This document shows, one piece after another, positions 8,839 through 17,404 of a stretch of DNA of 33,939 nt; positions within the stretch are counted from its first letter, which is position 1, and every line of letters begins with the position of its first letter. The stretch spans positions 1 through 33,939 of the forward strand of contig JAFGBI010000370.1 of the NCBI GenBank assembly GCA_016933275.1. Reading direction: 5' to 3'. The stretch is from Polyangiaceae bacterium. Its GTDB lineage: Bacteria; Myxococcota_A; Polyangia; Polyangiales; Polyangiaceae. The notes below the pieces were generated by a model, which had not been told where the DNA came from, ran no database searches, and saw only the letters and a list, made by a program, of their open reading frames with translations. Position numbers and translations under genes: made by a program.

Positions 8839-11423
8839 GACGCCACCACCTCGATGTCGTCGAGGGAGAGCGTGCCCGAAGGGCTCTCGGCCCTCCAGGC
8901 GTGCCATTCGATCGCGGTCGGCGCATCGGTGACCAGCGGCGGGTCGAAAAGGGTTTCGTGCCGTGTCGGTCCGACGATCAGGGCATCCCATCGAGCGAGC
9001 TCGGTCCCGCTGCTTCGGACGGCGAGCTCCGTCGGCCCCCCCACCGAGCGCTCGACGGTGAACCGAAGCGCCGTGATCGTCAGGGTGGAGCCCTCGACCG
9101 GACCCACCTCGTACTGGATGGCGGCCGCGTCCGTCGCGGGCCAATGATCGTACTCGAGCACGCCGGTTCGGGACGTCGCCCCAATGGTGCCCAGCGTGTC
9201 GATGCTGAGGGAACCGACCGCGTCGATGACGTAGACCCCGAGCTCGGCACCCACCGTCGCGGCCGAAACACCGTCGAACGCCGACACGACGATCCAATCG
9301 CGCGGTAGGTTGGCGGCGCCGGGAGTACCGATCCCCCAGTCAGCGAAGCGATCCTGAAGGTCGAGCGTGTAGGGGGTCTGCTCCCACGCATACTCGGGGA
9401 CGAAGCCGTTCCGCGAGTACGCCGGGTTGGGCAGCGCGCCGATGCTCCGGTCATCGAGGACCGACACGCTTCGCCGGTCGTCCGGCGCCGGCGCGACGGA
9501 GACTCGTGAGAGCCGCGACATGCCGCAGATCAGGGAGAGCTCGAAGGTCTCGGGATCCAGGACGAGGCCGAGCGCCCGAGAGGCGCTCGCCGAATCGAGC
9601 ACGAGGAATTCTTCGGCCGGGACCACGAGGCCAGAATCGGCAAAGTATCGGGTCTGCACCTGGTCATCGGCACCTCGGTGCTCGAGGCGGCAGCCGGCGA
9701 GGTCGTGGTCCACCTGATCGGCATTCGCGATCTCCACCCACTGGGGCCGTCCGCCCGTGGGTCGTGCCATCACCTCGCTCAAGGAGAGGCCGGGAGCAGG
9801 GTAAGGGAAGTAATCGAGCGCGAGGTGCAGCCGCCAACCAACGAACGTGGCGGCGCCCCCGGCCTGACCGAGCTCGGCTTCCACCGTCCAGCTCCCTCGG
9901 ATCTGTTCCCCGGCGAGGAGCGCGAGCGGGGTTGCCGGGCGGAAGACGACGCGCGGCAGAGCAGCCGCCTCGGCGGGGGCGTCCGTCACGCTGGCGACCG
10001 CGTCGTCAGCGAGCCAGAACTCGTCGAGGCCATCGAGGATCGTCACCTCGGCGGGGACGAGCTCGATCCGAGTCCCGACCGGGCTCACGAGCGCGAACTC
10101 GGGCAGCATGCCTGGCTCGTGGTCGAGGAAGACGTCGACGACCACCCTCCCCACGATGCCGCTTCCTTCGACCTCGATCGTCGAGAGTACCGGGACCAAA
10201 CCGGCAACGTCCAGGGGGGGATGGCTCGTCGCCAAGGTCAGGAGCGGCTGCTCTCCCTCGCATTGCCCATAGACGCGCCCCGTGTCGCCGAGCTCGATCG
10301 GGTCGGCACAGGCGGTGTCGAGCAGCGGAAAACAGTCGGCGTAGTCCCGACAGTAGCGGCGACACCGGCCGCTCCCGCACGCATGGTCCACTGCGCAATC
10401 GGCGTCGGAGTTGCAGGGTTGCCCCTGCACGCCGAGCGGGTTCGAGTCCCCACGGCAGAAGGAGCTGTCTCCGACGATCGTGCAGCTCGCGCCGGGACCG
10501 CACGCCGCGAAGGGCTCCTCGTTCCTTGCCGAACGGAGCGGATCGCAGCCGTCGTGGCAGTGACGGAGGTAGGGGAGATCCGAACGACTGACGCAACGAT
10601 CGTCGATCGTTGGGCAGTCGGCGGCAGTCGTGCAGTAGGGGAGGCACGCACCCCAGCGGTCCCCCGGGGCCACCCGAACACACCCCGTCCCCTGAGTGCA
10701 ATCGTCGTCAACCCCGCATCCCCCGGCGAAGGCCGGAATCCCACCCGCCTCGGTGCAGGTGGTCGCTGCACGCCCCTCGTCGTAGGAACATCGCTCCTCC
10801 GCTCCGCAGCCACACTGGCTGACGAGGTCACACTCGCCGACCTCGCCCTGCGGATAGCAGCAGAGGCCGAGGCGAAGTCCGTCCGCCATTCCGGACCCCG
10901 CCGGCTCGATGCAATCGCCGCCGCGCGGGCCGCAATCCGCGCAGTCCGTACCGAGCGGACAGCTCGCACCATCGGCGCCTCGCCCCCCGTCGTGGCAGAC
11001 CCCGTCGCGGGCAGTCTCGCACGTGTTGCTGCAAAGGGAGCAATCCGTCGTGTCGAGGGTGCAGAAACGCGCGCAGCGCCGGGTCCTCGCGTCGCAGCCG
11101 AAACCAGGGGCGCAGAGCGGTGTCTCCGGCTCCGTGCAAAGGTCGTTGGTGGTCCCGTCAGCGACGGTCGACAAGCAGCTCGCCCCAGTATCGCTCGGGA
11201 GACAGGTTTCTCCGCTCGCGCAGGTCAGCACAGCGTCACCCTCGGCCCCCGGATCGCGAGGGTCGCAGCTCAGCGCCGCTGGGTCGCGTTCACCCAGGCC
11301 GAGGTGGTACTCCGGCAATGCGCACCCGAGCAGCAGGACACCCAAGCACGGAAGGCCCAAGGAGCCCCAGGTGCCATGCCCGCGAGCCCGGCTGGACGCC
11401 CGGCGACCGCTCCCTCGACCCAT
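8832..11423 (-). CDS. Large Cys-rich lipoprotein with P-domain and lamin-tail domain (paralog A)
   Basis: The protein has 863 residues. Its ATG overlaps the previous stop by one base (TGATG at 11425-11421). The signal peptide has an Arg-rich n-region and the lipobox LLLGC (Cys34), followed by ALPEY as in paralog B. A Cys-rich region covers residues 35-395, with the same NGVC-like motif (DGVCHDGGRGA...CPLGTDCADCG). A diverged P-domain follows at about 405-537 (EFALVSPVGTRIELV, GSWTVEAEL), then a lamin-tail domain at about 545-705 (LSEVMARPTGGRPQWVEIAN ... GIGTPGAAN) and a C-terminal beta domain with (A/S)AFDGVS near its start. Domain order is identical to the downstream gene, so the pair arose by tandem duplication. 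It is probably a surface protein; its ligand is unknown. Confidence 0.85.
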   Translation of the reverse strand: MGRGSGRRASSRARGHGTWGSLGLPCLGVLLLGCALPEYHLGLGERDPAALSCDPRDPGAEGDAVLTCASGETCLPSDTGASCLSTVADGTTNDLCTEPETPLCAPGFGCDARTRRCARFCTLDTTDCSLCSNTCETARDGVCHDGGRGADGASCPLGTDCADCGPRGGDCIEPAGSGMADGLRLGLCCYPQGEVGECDLVSQCGCGAEERCSYDEGRAATTCTEAGGIPAFAGGCGVDDDCTQGTGCVRVAPGDRWGACLPYCTTAADCPTIDDRCVSRSDLPYLRHCHDGCDPLRSARNEEPFAACGPGASCTIVGDSSFCRGDSNPLGVQGQPCNSDADCAVDHACGSGRCRRYCRDYADCFPLLDTACADPIELGDTGRVYGQCEGEQPLLTLATSHPPLDVAGLVPVLSTIEVEGSGIVGRVVVDVFLDHEPGMLPEFALVSPVGTRIELVPAEVTILDGLDEFWLADDAVASVTDAPAEAAALPRVVFRPATPLALLAGEQIRGSWTVEAELGQAGGAATFVGWRLHLALDYFPYPAPGLSLSEVMARPTGGRPQWVEIANADQVDHDLAGCRLEHRGADDQVQTRYFADSGLVVPAEEFLVLDSASASRALGLVLDPETFELSLICGMSRLSRVSVAPAPDDRRSVSVLDDRSIGALPNPAYSRNGFVPEYAWEQTPYTLDLQDRFADWGIGTPGAANLPRDWIVVSAFDGVSAATVGAELGVYVIDAVGSLSIDTLGTIGATSRTGVLEYDHWPATDAAAIQYEVGPVEGSTLTITALRFTVERSVGGPTELAVRSSGTELARWDALIVGPTRHETLFDPPLVTDAPTAIEWHAWRAESPSGTLSLDDIEVVASW

Positions 11424-12382
11424 CAGAACGCCCCTCGCACACCCGCGGTGGCAAACCCAACGAAGGGCGCGACCGCGCGAGGTCGCGCTTTGCGCGTGGT
11501 CCGGGGCGTCACGAGCAGTGCGGTCCCCGTCACGATCCCCACCGCTCCGACGAAGAAGCCGATGGTGGAAGGGTGGCGGAGCGAGTCATATTCCTCCACC
11601 TCGTCTTTCTGGTCCCGATAGCAGGAGGTCCCCACGCACCCATGGGTGTCGAGCTCGCGCTGCTTCCCGAGCGCGACGGCGCCGATCACCGCGCCAGCAA
11701 CGACACCGGCGGCGCCAATGCCGAGGCTCGTGAATGCGGCCAGGCGCTGGCCGGACCGGACCGGACCGCGCTCCAGCGATGTTGGGAGCTCCGGTTGCTG
11801 ACCGGATGACGAAGCGGTCGGAGCTCCCGGCGAGGATCCGAGGCGGACGGCGATCTGACGGAGCTTCTGCCCCTGGACCACGAGGAGGTCAACGGTCTGC
11901 TCGGACCCGTCGGCGGCGACGAGCCGGAAGACGCGCTTGCCGGGGTTCACCTCCAGCGGAGCCCCCGTGAGCTCCTTTCGCACTTCCTGCCCGTCGAGGT
12001 AGACGGTAACGCTCGTGAGATCTCGGCCGGCACCGTCGGTCGCTGCCAGTACCAGGCTCGGCAAGGCGTCGCGAGTCGAGACCAGCGCGCGTTCGCACTC
12101 GTCGCGCACGAGCTCCGGGCACCTCGGCTGCGAACAGGCCCGGTACCTGTCGTAGGCGGTCAGGAGATCGCCGGCCTTCCGAGCTTGCGTACCCTCGTTG
12201 TAATCGACCGCGCACCGGCTGCCCGTGGACGTCTCGGGCGCCGACTCTGCACCGACGGGCGCCGGCTCCGCGTCGACGGGCGCCACCGGGCCGGCTGCAG
12301 CGGTTGCATCCTCACCCCGGGCGGCGGGAGCGACGATCAGGACGGCCACGGCGAGGATGAGACCAAGCGAGCGCGCGAGCAT
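11423..12382 (-). CDS. Exported PEGA-like partner of the upstream kinase
   Basis: I start this at the ATG at 12382, which overlaps the kinase stop as TGATG; a GTG at 12391 is also in frame. The 319-residue product has a signal peptide (MLARSLGLILAVAVLIV...AARG). A region with paired cysteines follows (AYDRYRACSQPRCPELVRDECERAL). Then comes a PEGA-like beta domain (VTVYLDGQEVRKELTGAPLEVNPGKRVFRLVA), and near the end two hydrophobic segments separated by a short loop (CVGTSCYRDQ). It ends GVRGAF. The protein at 23905 has the same order of elements and also follows a kinase. It could be the extracytoplasmic sensor or output of that kinase. This role is inferred from pairing only. Confidence 0.8.
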   Translation of the reverse strand: MLARSLGLILAVAVLIVAPAARGEDATAAAGPVAPVDAEPAPVGAESAPETSTGSRCAVDYNEGTQARKAGDLLTAYDRYRACSQPRCPELVRDECERALVSTRDALPSLVLAATDGAGRDLTSVTVYLDGQEVRKELTGAPLEVNPGKRVFRLVAADGSEQTVDLLVVQGQKLRQIAVRLGSSPGAPTASSSGQQPELPTSLERGPVRSGQRLAAFTSLGIGAAGVVAGAVIGAVALGKQRELDTHGCVGTSCYRDQKDEVEEYDSLRHPSTIGFFVGAVGIVTGTALLVTPRTTRKARPRAVAPFVGFATAGVRGAF

Positions 12383-13821
12383 CAGAAGCACTCCGGTTTG
12401 AACTGCCGCTCCCCGTCTTCGTCGATCCTGTACGGTGGATCGCAGTTGGCGGTCGACGGGCCTCGGGTCGATGGGGACGGGCGAGCGGGCGAGGCCGGCG
12501 CGCGCGACCCGGCAGGGCGAGTCGGCGCAAGCGTCGGCGAAGGGATCGCAGCTCGCGGTAGCGCGGGCGGCACAGCATCGAGTGGAGGCGAACTCGGCGG
12601 CGAGACCGCCGACGGTTCCGTCGCCGACCGACCGGGGGCGGTGGCAGCCGCGCGGTCGGCGAACGCCGCGGCGCTCGCCTCCGGCTGGGCGCTCGGTATA
12701 GTCCGCTGCTGGCGACCGCTGAGCAGGGCCGCGCCAACCCCGCCGAAGGCGATGAGCCCGAACCCGACGGCGACCAGCCCCGGCCCGCGGAGGCTCGACT
12801 GGCGGCGCTTCCCCGCCACCGTCAACGTGGAGGGCTGCGCGGTCTCACCGAGCTCGGGCGCGCTCGAGGCAGGAACGGCGCCGCTCGCCGAGCCCGTGAC
12901 GACCTCGACGGGTGGCAAGGCGGGATGCGCCGCTGGAGGCTCCGAGGCGGCGACCGTCCTCGCGTAACCGGACGGTACACCACCCGAGAGGGCGCGAAGC
13001 TCGTCGATCGCCTCGCGGACGGACTGAAAACGCTCTTCGACCTGGCGTGCAGCCGCACGGCAGAACCAGTCGTCGAAGCCCTCCGGCACCGGTGCCACGC
13101 GGGACGGGATGGGGAGCGGCTCACTGCAGATGGCCAGGGCGAGTCCTCCCATCGTCTCGGCCTCGAAGGGTCGCGTCCCGGTGAGGCATTCGTAGGCGAT
13201 GACCGCGAGCGCCCAAATGTCCGTCCGGTGATCGACGGTCCGCTTCCCTGCCACCTGCTCGGGGCTCATGTAGTACGGCGTACCCATGACCGTCCCCGTA
13301 CGGGTGTTCGGCGCATCGACGAGCTCGTTGGCTCCGCTGAACTTGGCGATCCCGAAGTCGAGCACTTTGACGATCTCGTCGTCCACGTCGCGCGCGAGGA
13401 AGATGTTGTCCGGCTTGAGGTCGCGGTGGACGATCCCGTGGTCGTGGGCGTGCGCGATGGCCCTCCCCGCCTGCGCGAGCACCCCCGCTACTTGCAGGGG
13501 ATGGAGGCTGCCCAATCGCTTGAGCCGGTCGGCAAGGCTCTCCCCACCGAGGAGCTCCATCGCGATGTAGGGGGTGTCTCCGTCGATCCCGTAGTCGAAG
13601 ATCTGGACCACGTTGGTGCTGCGCAGCGAGGCCGCGGCCTGCGCCTCCCGCCGGAAACGGGCCAAGGCCTCCGGATTCGCCGCGATCGACGAGGAGATGA
13701 TCTTGACCGCGGCCGGCGTGCCGAGGGAGACATGCTCCGCGCGCCACACCGAACCCATGCCGCCCTCCCCGAGCTTGGACAGCAGGCGGTAGCGCCCGGC
13801 GAGCACGCGTCTCTCCAGCAT
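12382..13821 (-). CDS. Transmembrane Ser/Thr protein kinase with extracytoplasmic Cys-motif tail
   Basis: The start chosen is the ATG at 13821 (MLERRVLAGRYRLLSKLG), placed as in other Pkn2-type kinases. The frame stays open up to 14124, but the added residues look non-coding. The 479-residue protein has a Gly loop GEGGMGSVW (18-26), Lys40 in AVKII, Glu59, HRDLKPDN (132-139), DFG (155-157) and MSPEQ, so it should be active. After the kinase domain comes a linker of about 70 residues, one membrane helix (GLVAVGFGLIAFGGVGAALL), and an Ala/Pro-rich outer segment. It ends in a motif with two cysteines, NCDPPYRIDEDG...KPECF, shared with the kinase at 22395. It is the first gene of a four-gene operon and presumably phosphorylates cytoplasmic targets in response to an envelope signal. 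Confidence 0.9.
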   Translation of the reverse strand: MLERRVLAGRYRLLSKLGEGGMGSVWRAEHVSLGTPAAVKIISSSIAANPEALARFRREAQAAASLRSTNVVQIFDYGIDGDTPYIAMELLGGESLADRLKRLGSLHPLQVAGVLAQAGRAIAHAHDHGIVHRDLKPDNIFLARDVDDEIVKVLDFGIAKFSGANELVDAPNTRTGTVMGTPYYMSPEQVAGKRTVDHRTDIWALAVIAYECLTGTRPFEAETMGGLALAICSEPLPIPSRVAPVPEGFDDWFCRAAARQVEERFQSVREAIDELRALSGGVPSGYARTVAASEPPAAHPALPPVEVVTGSASGAVPASSAPELGETAQPSTLTVAGKRRQSSLRGPGLVAVGFGLIAFGGVGAALLSGRQQRTIPSAQPEASAAAFADRAAATAPGRSATEPSAVSPPSSPPLDAVPPALPRAAIPSPTLAPTRPAGSRAPASPARPSPSTRGPSTANCDPPYRIDEDGERQFKPECF

Positions 13822-14069
13822 CGGTGCGGAGGCTACTCTTCCGGGGGCGAGAAGCTCAATGGGGCCGCGCAGAGATCCTCCGGCGTCGGGCGGCCGAAGC
13901 CTGGGACCCGCCCGATAACCTGTGGCCCGGCCGCCCGTTTGCCCCGAAGGCATCCCAATCTGGCCACCATGGGCGTCGAGGCATTGCGGAGCCTCCCCAA
14001 TTTTCCAGCCTGACTCGGCACGAGAAACCTTGACGGTTCGCTCCGTTCCACGGCAAAAGTGAAAGATCG
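13822..14069. promoter_or_regulatory. Divergent intergenic region between kinase operon and lipoprotein/sigma operon
   Basis: These 248 bp separate the kinase start (leftward) from the first lipoprotein start (rightward), so promoters for both operons should lie here. I cannot recognise -35/-10 or ECF-type promoter elements by eye. GGAAGAG sits 15 nt before the kinase ATG, which is farther than usual for a ribosome binding site. Confidence 0.5.
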
Positions 14070-15389
14070 ATGCTTGGTGCGCCCGCCATTCGGAGTCATC
14101 GCGGCAGCGATCCGCTCCATGCATTCAGGACCTTCCTCGGGAGCGTCGCCTTGGTCGCCGGCTGCTCGGGGTGGGCCGGCGACGGTGCGGACGCGCGAGA
14201 CGACGCGGACGGATCCGCCCTGGAGGGTGCCGCCGACGCCAACGCGAACGGCACGGCTCCCCCACCGGGAACAGTCCTGGGCTCGATCCCGGCCCCGGAG
14301 AATGCCCGCTACCTCACCTACGACGGGAGGCACCTCTGGACGGTCGATCTCGACCGGGTCGCGCACCGCATCGACCCGGAGACCGGCGAGGAGACCCCCG
14401 CGTTCGGCCTGCCGAACCACTGGCATCCGATCGGGCTCGAGCACGACGGCCGCTACCTGTTCGTCCTCGACGACGGTGCGGGTACCGACCGGGCGAACCG
14501 CTACCTCCGCCATGTTCTCCCGGCCACGGGCGAGCTGTTCGCCACCGCCCTCATCGAGCGGGATTGCGCTCCGCGCTGCGAGTATTTCCACGGACTTGCC
14601 CGCGGCGTCGCATGGGACACGAACCTTCTATACTTCGCGGAGCTCGGTGGCCGCATCGGTTTCGTCCGGGAGTCGCCGGCGTCGCCGGGCGAGGAGGCGC
14701 TCCCCACGGCCGCCGACGTCGAGTTCGTGACGTCACTCAACGATCTCGCATACGACGGCTGGGATCTCTGGGCGGTCACCGATCGTCGCGTGCTCCGGAT
14801 CCGACAGCCGACCCCGGGTTTCGTGACCGAGGAGCTCGAGGTTCCGGTGGCCACCCGGTTCGTCGGCATCGCGCGGAGCGGCTACGACCTCTGGATTTTG
14901 GGTGCCGATGCGCGGATCTATCGAGTGCGTGCCCCGTTCTACGGGATGCGAGGATATCAAGGACCCACGAACACCTCGCCCTCGGAACCGAGCGGCACGC
15001 GATCGGTGACGCCCGCGCTCACCCCGCCCGCGTGGATCCGCGGTGCCTGGACTAACGAGCCGGGGTACGCGAGCTACCTCTTCTCCCCATGGGGTGTCGG
15101 CAGGCTCGAGGTCGATGCCCCAGCCGGTCCGGCTGGAGGGTTCGCGGCACTGGTCGACCTGTTCGCGACGAGCGGCGACCCCTTCGATCATTTCGCGGAG
15201 GCGGTCAACGACGACCACGAGTACCGCCTCGAGTGCGTGGACGACGACCATTGCGCCGGTTACGTGCAGACCTTCGTGCGGGTTCGTGCCGACGAGATGC
15301 TCGGATACATCGAAGCAGAACGCGGCAGCTCGAACCTCGTCTACGACGTCTTCCGCCGGGTCGTGACCGATCCGGACGTTGCCGACTAG
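14070..15389 (+). CDS. Lipoprotein, beta-propeller-like, function unknown
   Basis: The 439-residue protein starts at the ATG at 14070 and has the lipobox LVAGC (Cys32). After a short acidic, Ala-rich linker there are repeated beta motifs of the YDG-x-x-LW(T/A)V type: YLTYDGRHLWTVDLDR, EHDGRYLFVLDD, LAYDGWDLWAVTDRRV and ARSGYDLWILGADARIY. This periodicity is typical of a beta-propeller. A C-terminal domain of about 115 residues (from TPPAWIRGAW) contains one Cys pair (RLECVDDDHCAGY). It belongs to no family I can name. It is first in a run of four plus-strand genes (gaps of 50, 86 and 10 nt) that ends with an ECF sigma factor. Confidence 0.75.
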   Translation: MLGAPAIRSHRGSDPLHAFRTFLGSVALVAGCSGWAGDGADARDDADGSALEGAADANANGTAPPPGTVLGSIPAPENARYLTYDGRHLWTVDLDRVAHRIDPETGEETPAFGLPNHWHPIGLEHDGRYLFVLDDGAGTDRANRYLRHVLPATGELFATALIERDCAPRCEYFHGLARGVAWDTNLLYFAELGGRIGFVRESPASPGEEALPTAADVEFVTSLNDLAYDGWDLWAVTDRRVLRIRQPTPGFVTEELEVPVATRFVGIARSGYDLWILGADARIYRVRAPFYGMRGYQGPTNTSPSEPSGTRSVTPALTPPAWIRGAWTNEPGYASYLFSPWGVGRLEVDAPAGPAGGFAALVDLFATSGDPFDHFAEAVNDDHEYRLECVDDDHCAGYVQTFVRVRADEMLGYIEAERGSSNLVYDVFRRVVTDPDVAD

Positions 15390-15439
15390 CCACGGCAGTC
15401 CACGGGGAGATGCGGCGCCGGCCTCCGGAATCGAGAGAG

Positions 15440-16444
15440 ATGCAGCAAGCCATCATCGAACTGGGCGGTAGCACACCAGATCGCTACTCGTCCCGAGCCG
15501 GCACCAGGCACCGACTCGCCGCCGGGACGTTGGCGCTCGGGTTGGCCGCGGTCGCCGCGTGCCGCCCCGAAGCGTCAACGGACGAGCGCCGGGCCGAGAT
15601 CGCGGCTGCCGAGCGGCTCGCGGACAGCGATTGTCGCAAGTACAAGGAGTGCATGCCGGTCTACCTCGAGCTCGACTACGGCGCCGTGGAGGACTGCACC
15701 GAGCGGATGCGGCCATACTTTGTCTGGGCGTACACACTGCCCGGCACGCTCAACGACGCCGACGCCCTCGCCTCGTGCCAGCGCGCCATCGATGACGCAC
15801 CGTGCACGGAGTACCGGGCCGCGGTCGGGCTCGCCGAGTGCCGCGGCCTCGCGCGGGGTTCTCGGGAGAACGGCGAGGCCTGCACGGTCGCTGGCCAGTG
15901 CGCCTCGGGACTCTGCGACGTGGGAACCGAAGCCTGTGGCGTCTGTGCGGATCCGCCCGGGGCGGGCGACCCATGTACGGACGCCGGACGGTGCGGACCG
16001 GGCCTGGGTTGTGCCGACGACACGGGGACCTGCCTCGCTGTGGGGCGCACTGGCGAGCCGTGCGGCGCGGACACCCTCTGCGAGGATGGCGCGAGCTGCG
16101 TCGATGGCGAGTGCCTGGCCTGGCTCACCGAGGCGGGTGCCGGATGTGGGGCAGAGGCGGGACAGCCGGAATGTGATACCGCCCAGTACCTCTGGTGCAA
16201 CGACGGTGCGTGCGCGACCTCCCTGGTGAACGCCGTCGGCGAGCCGTGCGGGCTCATCGCCGGGACCTGGTCCTACTGTGGTGGCGGGACCTTCTGCGAC
16301 CATGCCGAGCGGTACTCGGGAACCTGCGTCGCCGGGCCGGCTCTCGGTGAGCCCTGCGATGATGCGGGCGGACCCTACTGCTGGTGGCCGGAGCGTTGTC
16401 GGAACGGGACCTGCTCCTCGCCGACCGAATCGAGCTGTGACTGA
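15440..16444 (+). CDS. Cys-rich lipoprotein, function unknown
   Basis: The 334-residue protein starts at the ATG at 15440, preceded closely by GAGAGAG. The signal is long, with the hydrophobic core at residues 26-40 and the lipobox VAAC (Cys41). A helical segment with DCRKYKECMPVYLEL and CQRAIDDAPC follows. From residue 150 come short disulfide repeats of the form G-E-x-C-x5-C-x2-G-L-C (GEACTVAGQCASGLCD, GDPCTDAGRCGPGLGC, GEPCGADTLCEDGASC, GEPCDDAGGPYC). This C-x-rich repeat style is widespread in Myxococcota surface proteins. No catalytic motif is present. It is the second gene of the plus-strand operon and probably a surface or periplasmic structural protein. Confidence 0.8.
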   Translation: MQQAIIELGGSTPDRYSSRAGTRHRLAAGTLALGLAAVAACRPEASTDERRAEIAAAERLADSDCRKYKECMPVYLELDYGAVEDCTERMRPYFVWAYTLPGTLNDADALASCQRAIDDAPCTEYRAAVGLAECRGLARGSRENGEACTVAGQCASGLCDVGTEACGVCADPPGAGDPCTDAGRCGPGLGCADDTGTCLAVGRTGEPCGADTLCEDGASCVDGECLAWLTEAGAGCGAEAGQPECDTAQYLWCNDGACATSLVNAVGEPCGLIAGTWSYCGGGTFCDHAERYSGTCVAGPALGEPCDDAGGPYCWWPERCRNGTCSSPTESSCD

Positions 16445-16530
16445 TCGACGCATGGCGCGCAAGCGCTGGATCGCTCGCCAGGTGGTGGCGGCGGGCCAGC
16501 GAGTCGAACCGAGTGATGGAAAGGATCGTG

Positions 16531-17394
16531 ATGACAAAGACGATATTCGTAGGCTGGTTGGCGATGCTGGCGTCGAGCGCGGTCGCGTGCGGCACCGATG
16601 GCACGGACGACGGCAGCGCGGTGGGAACCGGCGGCAACGGCGGCGCGGAGCGTGCCGGCAGCGGGGAGGGTCTCGGCGACGGGACCCGCGGTGGCGAGGG
16701 CGGTGGCGCCAGCGGTCAGGCCGACGAAGACTACGCGGATTGCACGAGCTGCCTCGCGGCGCGCTGCGCCAATGACCTCGCCGGGTGCAGCAACAACGCT
16801 TCCTGCTCGACGTTCGGCGACTGCTTGAGTCCCTGTCTGGCGAGCGCCGAGGGGTTCGAGGAGTGCCTCGGGGCTTGCATCGACGCCGAGCCGGAGGGCA
16901 CGCTCCGGTACTACTATCTGAACGACTGTATCGCGAACTCCTGTCCGTCTACCTGTTTCGACGCAAACCCCATGGCAGACTTCTACGCTCCGCCCGACAG
17001 CGGCCTCGACCGCTACCCGGACAACGAGGACGGGACCGTCCTCGACACCGAGACGGGCCTATTCTGGATCGTGACGCCGCCGGAGGACACCTTCGGCTTC
17101 AACGCCGCGGGCGCCTACTGCGACGAGCTCTCTTTCGCGGGTCGCGATGACTGGCGGGTGCCCACGATCGTCGAGCTCGCCTCGATCCTCACCAGTGATG
17201 CAGGGACCGGCGCCGGCTTCGCGGGCGGCTGTTCTTGGCCTGGCGTGCTCGCTGGCGACTGCACGTCGGCGCGCTATTGGTCCTCGACCCAGACGGACGA
17301 CGGCACGGTGTCGGACGTCGGGTTCCTGTTCGGCACGGTGGGTTCGACCAGCCCGGACTCGGAACGGTACGTGCGGTGCGTGAGCGGCGGGTAG
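16531..17394 (+). CDS. Lipoprotein with Lcl C-terminal (DUF1566) domain
   Basis: The ATG at 16531 follows a good ribosome binding site (GGAAAGGA, about 6 nt upstream); an upstream in-frame ATG at 16513 lacks one. The 287-residue protein has the lipobox AVAC (Cys20), a Gly-rich linker to about residue 70, and a Cys-rich helical region (CTSCLAARCANDLAGC, CFDAN). It ends with an Lcl_C / DUF1566 domain at about 165-287 (GTVLDTETGLFWIV, GRDDWRVPTIVEL, ARYWSSTQ, ERYVRCVSGG). Lcl was first named in a Legionella collagen-like adhesin, and the domain is found in many secreted proteins. Adhesion is possible here but not shown. It lies 10 nt upstream of the sigma factor gene. Confidence 0.85.
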   Translation: MTKTIFVGWLAMLASSAVACGTDGTDDGSAVGTGGNGGAERAGSGEGLGDGTRGGEGGGASGQADEDYADCTSCLAARCANDLAGCSNNASCSTFGDCLSPCLASAEGFEECLGACIDAEPEGTLRYYYLNDCIANSCPSTCFDANPMADFYAPPDSGLDRYPDNEDGTVLDTETGLFWIVTPPEDTFGFNAAGAYCDELSFAGRDDWRVPTIVELASILTSDAGTGAGFAGGCSWPGVLAGDCTSARYWSSTQTDDGTVSDVGFLFGTVGSTSPDSERYVRCVSGG

Positions 17395-17404
17395 CCCACG
17401 GGGG

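Noticed and set aside
8839..9297. N-terminal extension of lipoprotein paralog B
   Set aside because: It would overlap paralog A in another frame, and the lipoprotein signal starts at 8838.
6850..11621. Long plus-strand open frames (765 and 647 codons) across the two lipoprotein genes
   Set aside because: They are shadows caused by high GC; composition is Arg/Ala-rich with no domain, whereas the minus strand has clear Cys-rich, P-domain and lamin-tail sequence.
13822..14124. N-terminal extension of the first kinase up to 14124
   Set aside because: The added residues do not resemble kinase or signal sequence and overlap the start of the divergent lipoprotein gene; the start at 13821 matches kinase-family spacing.
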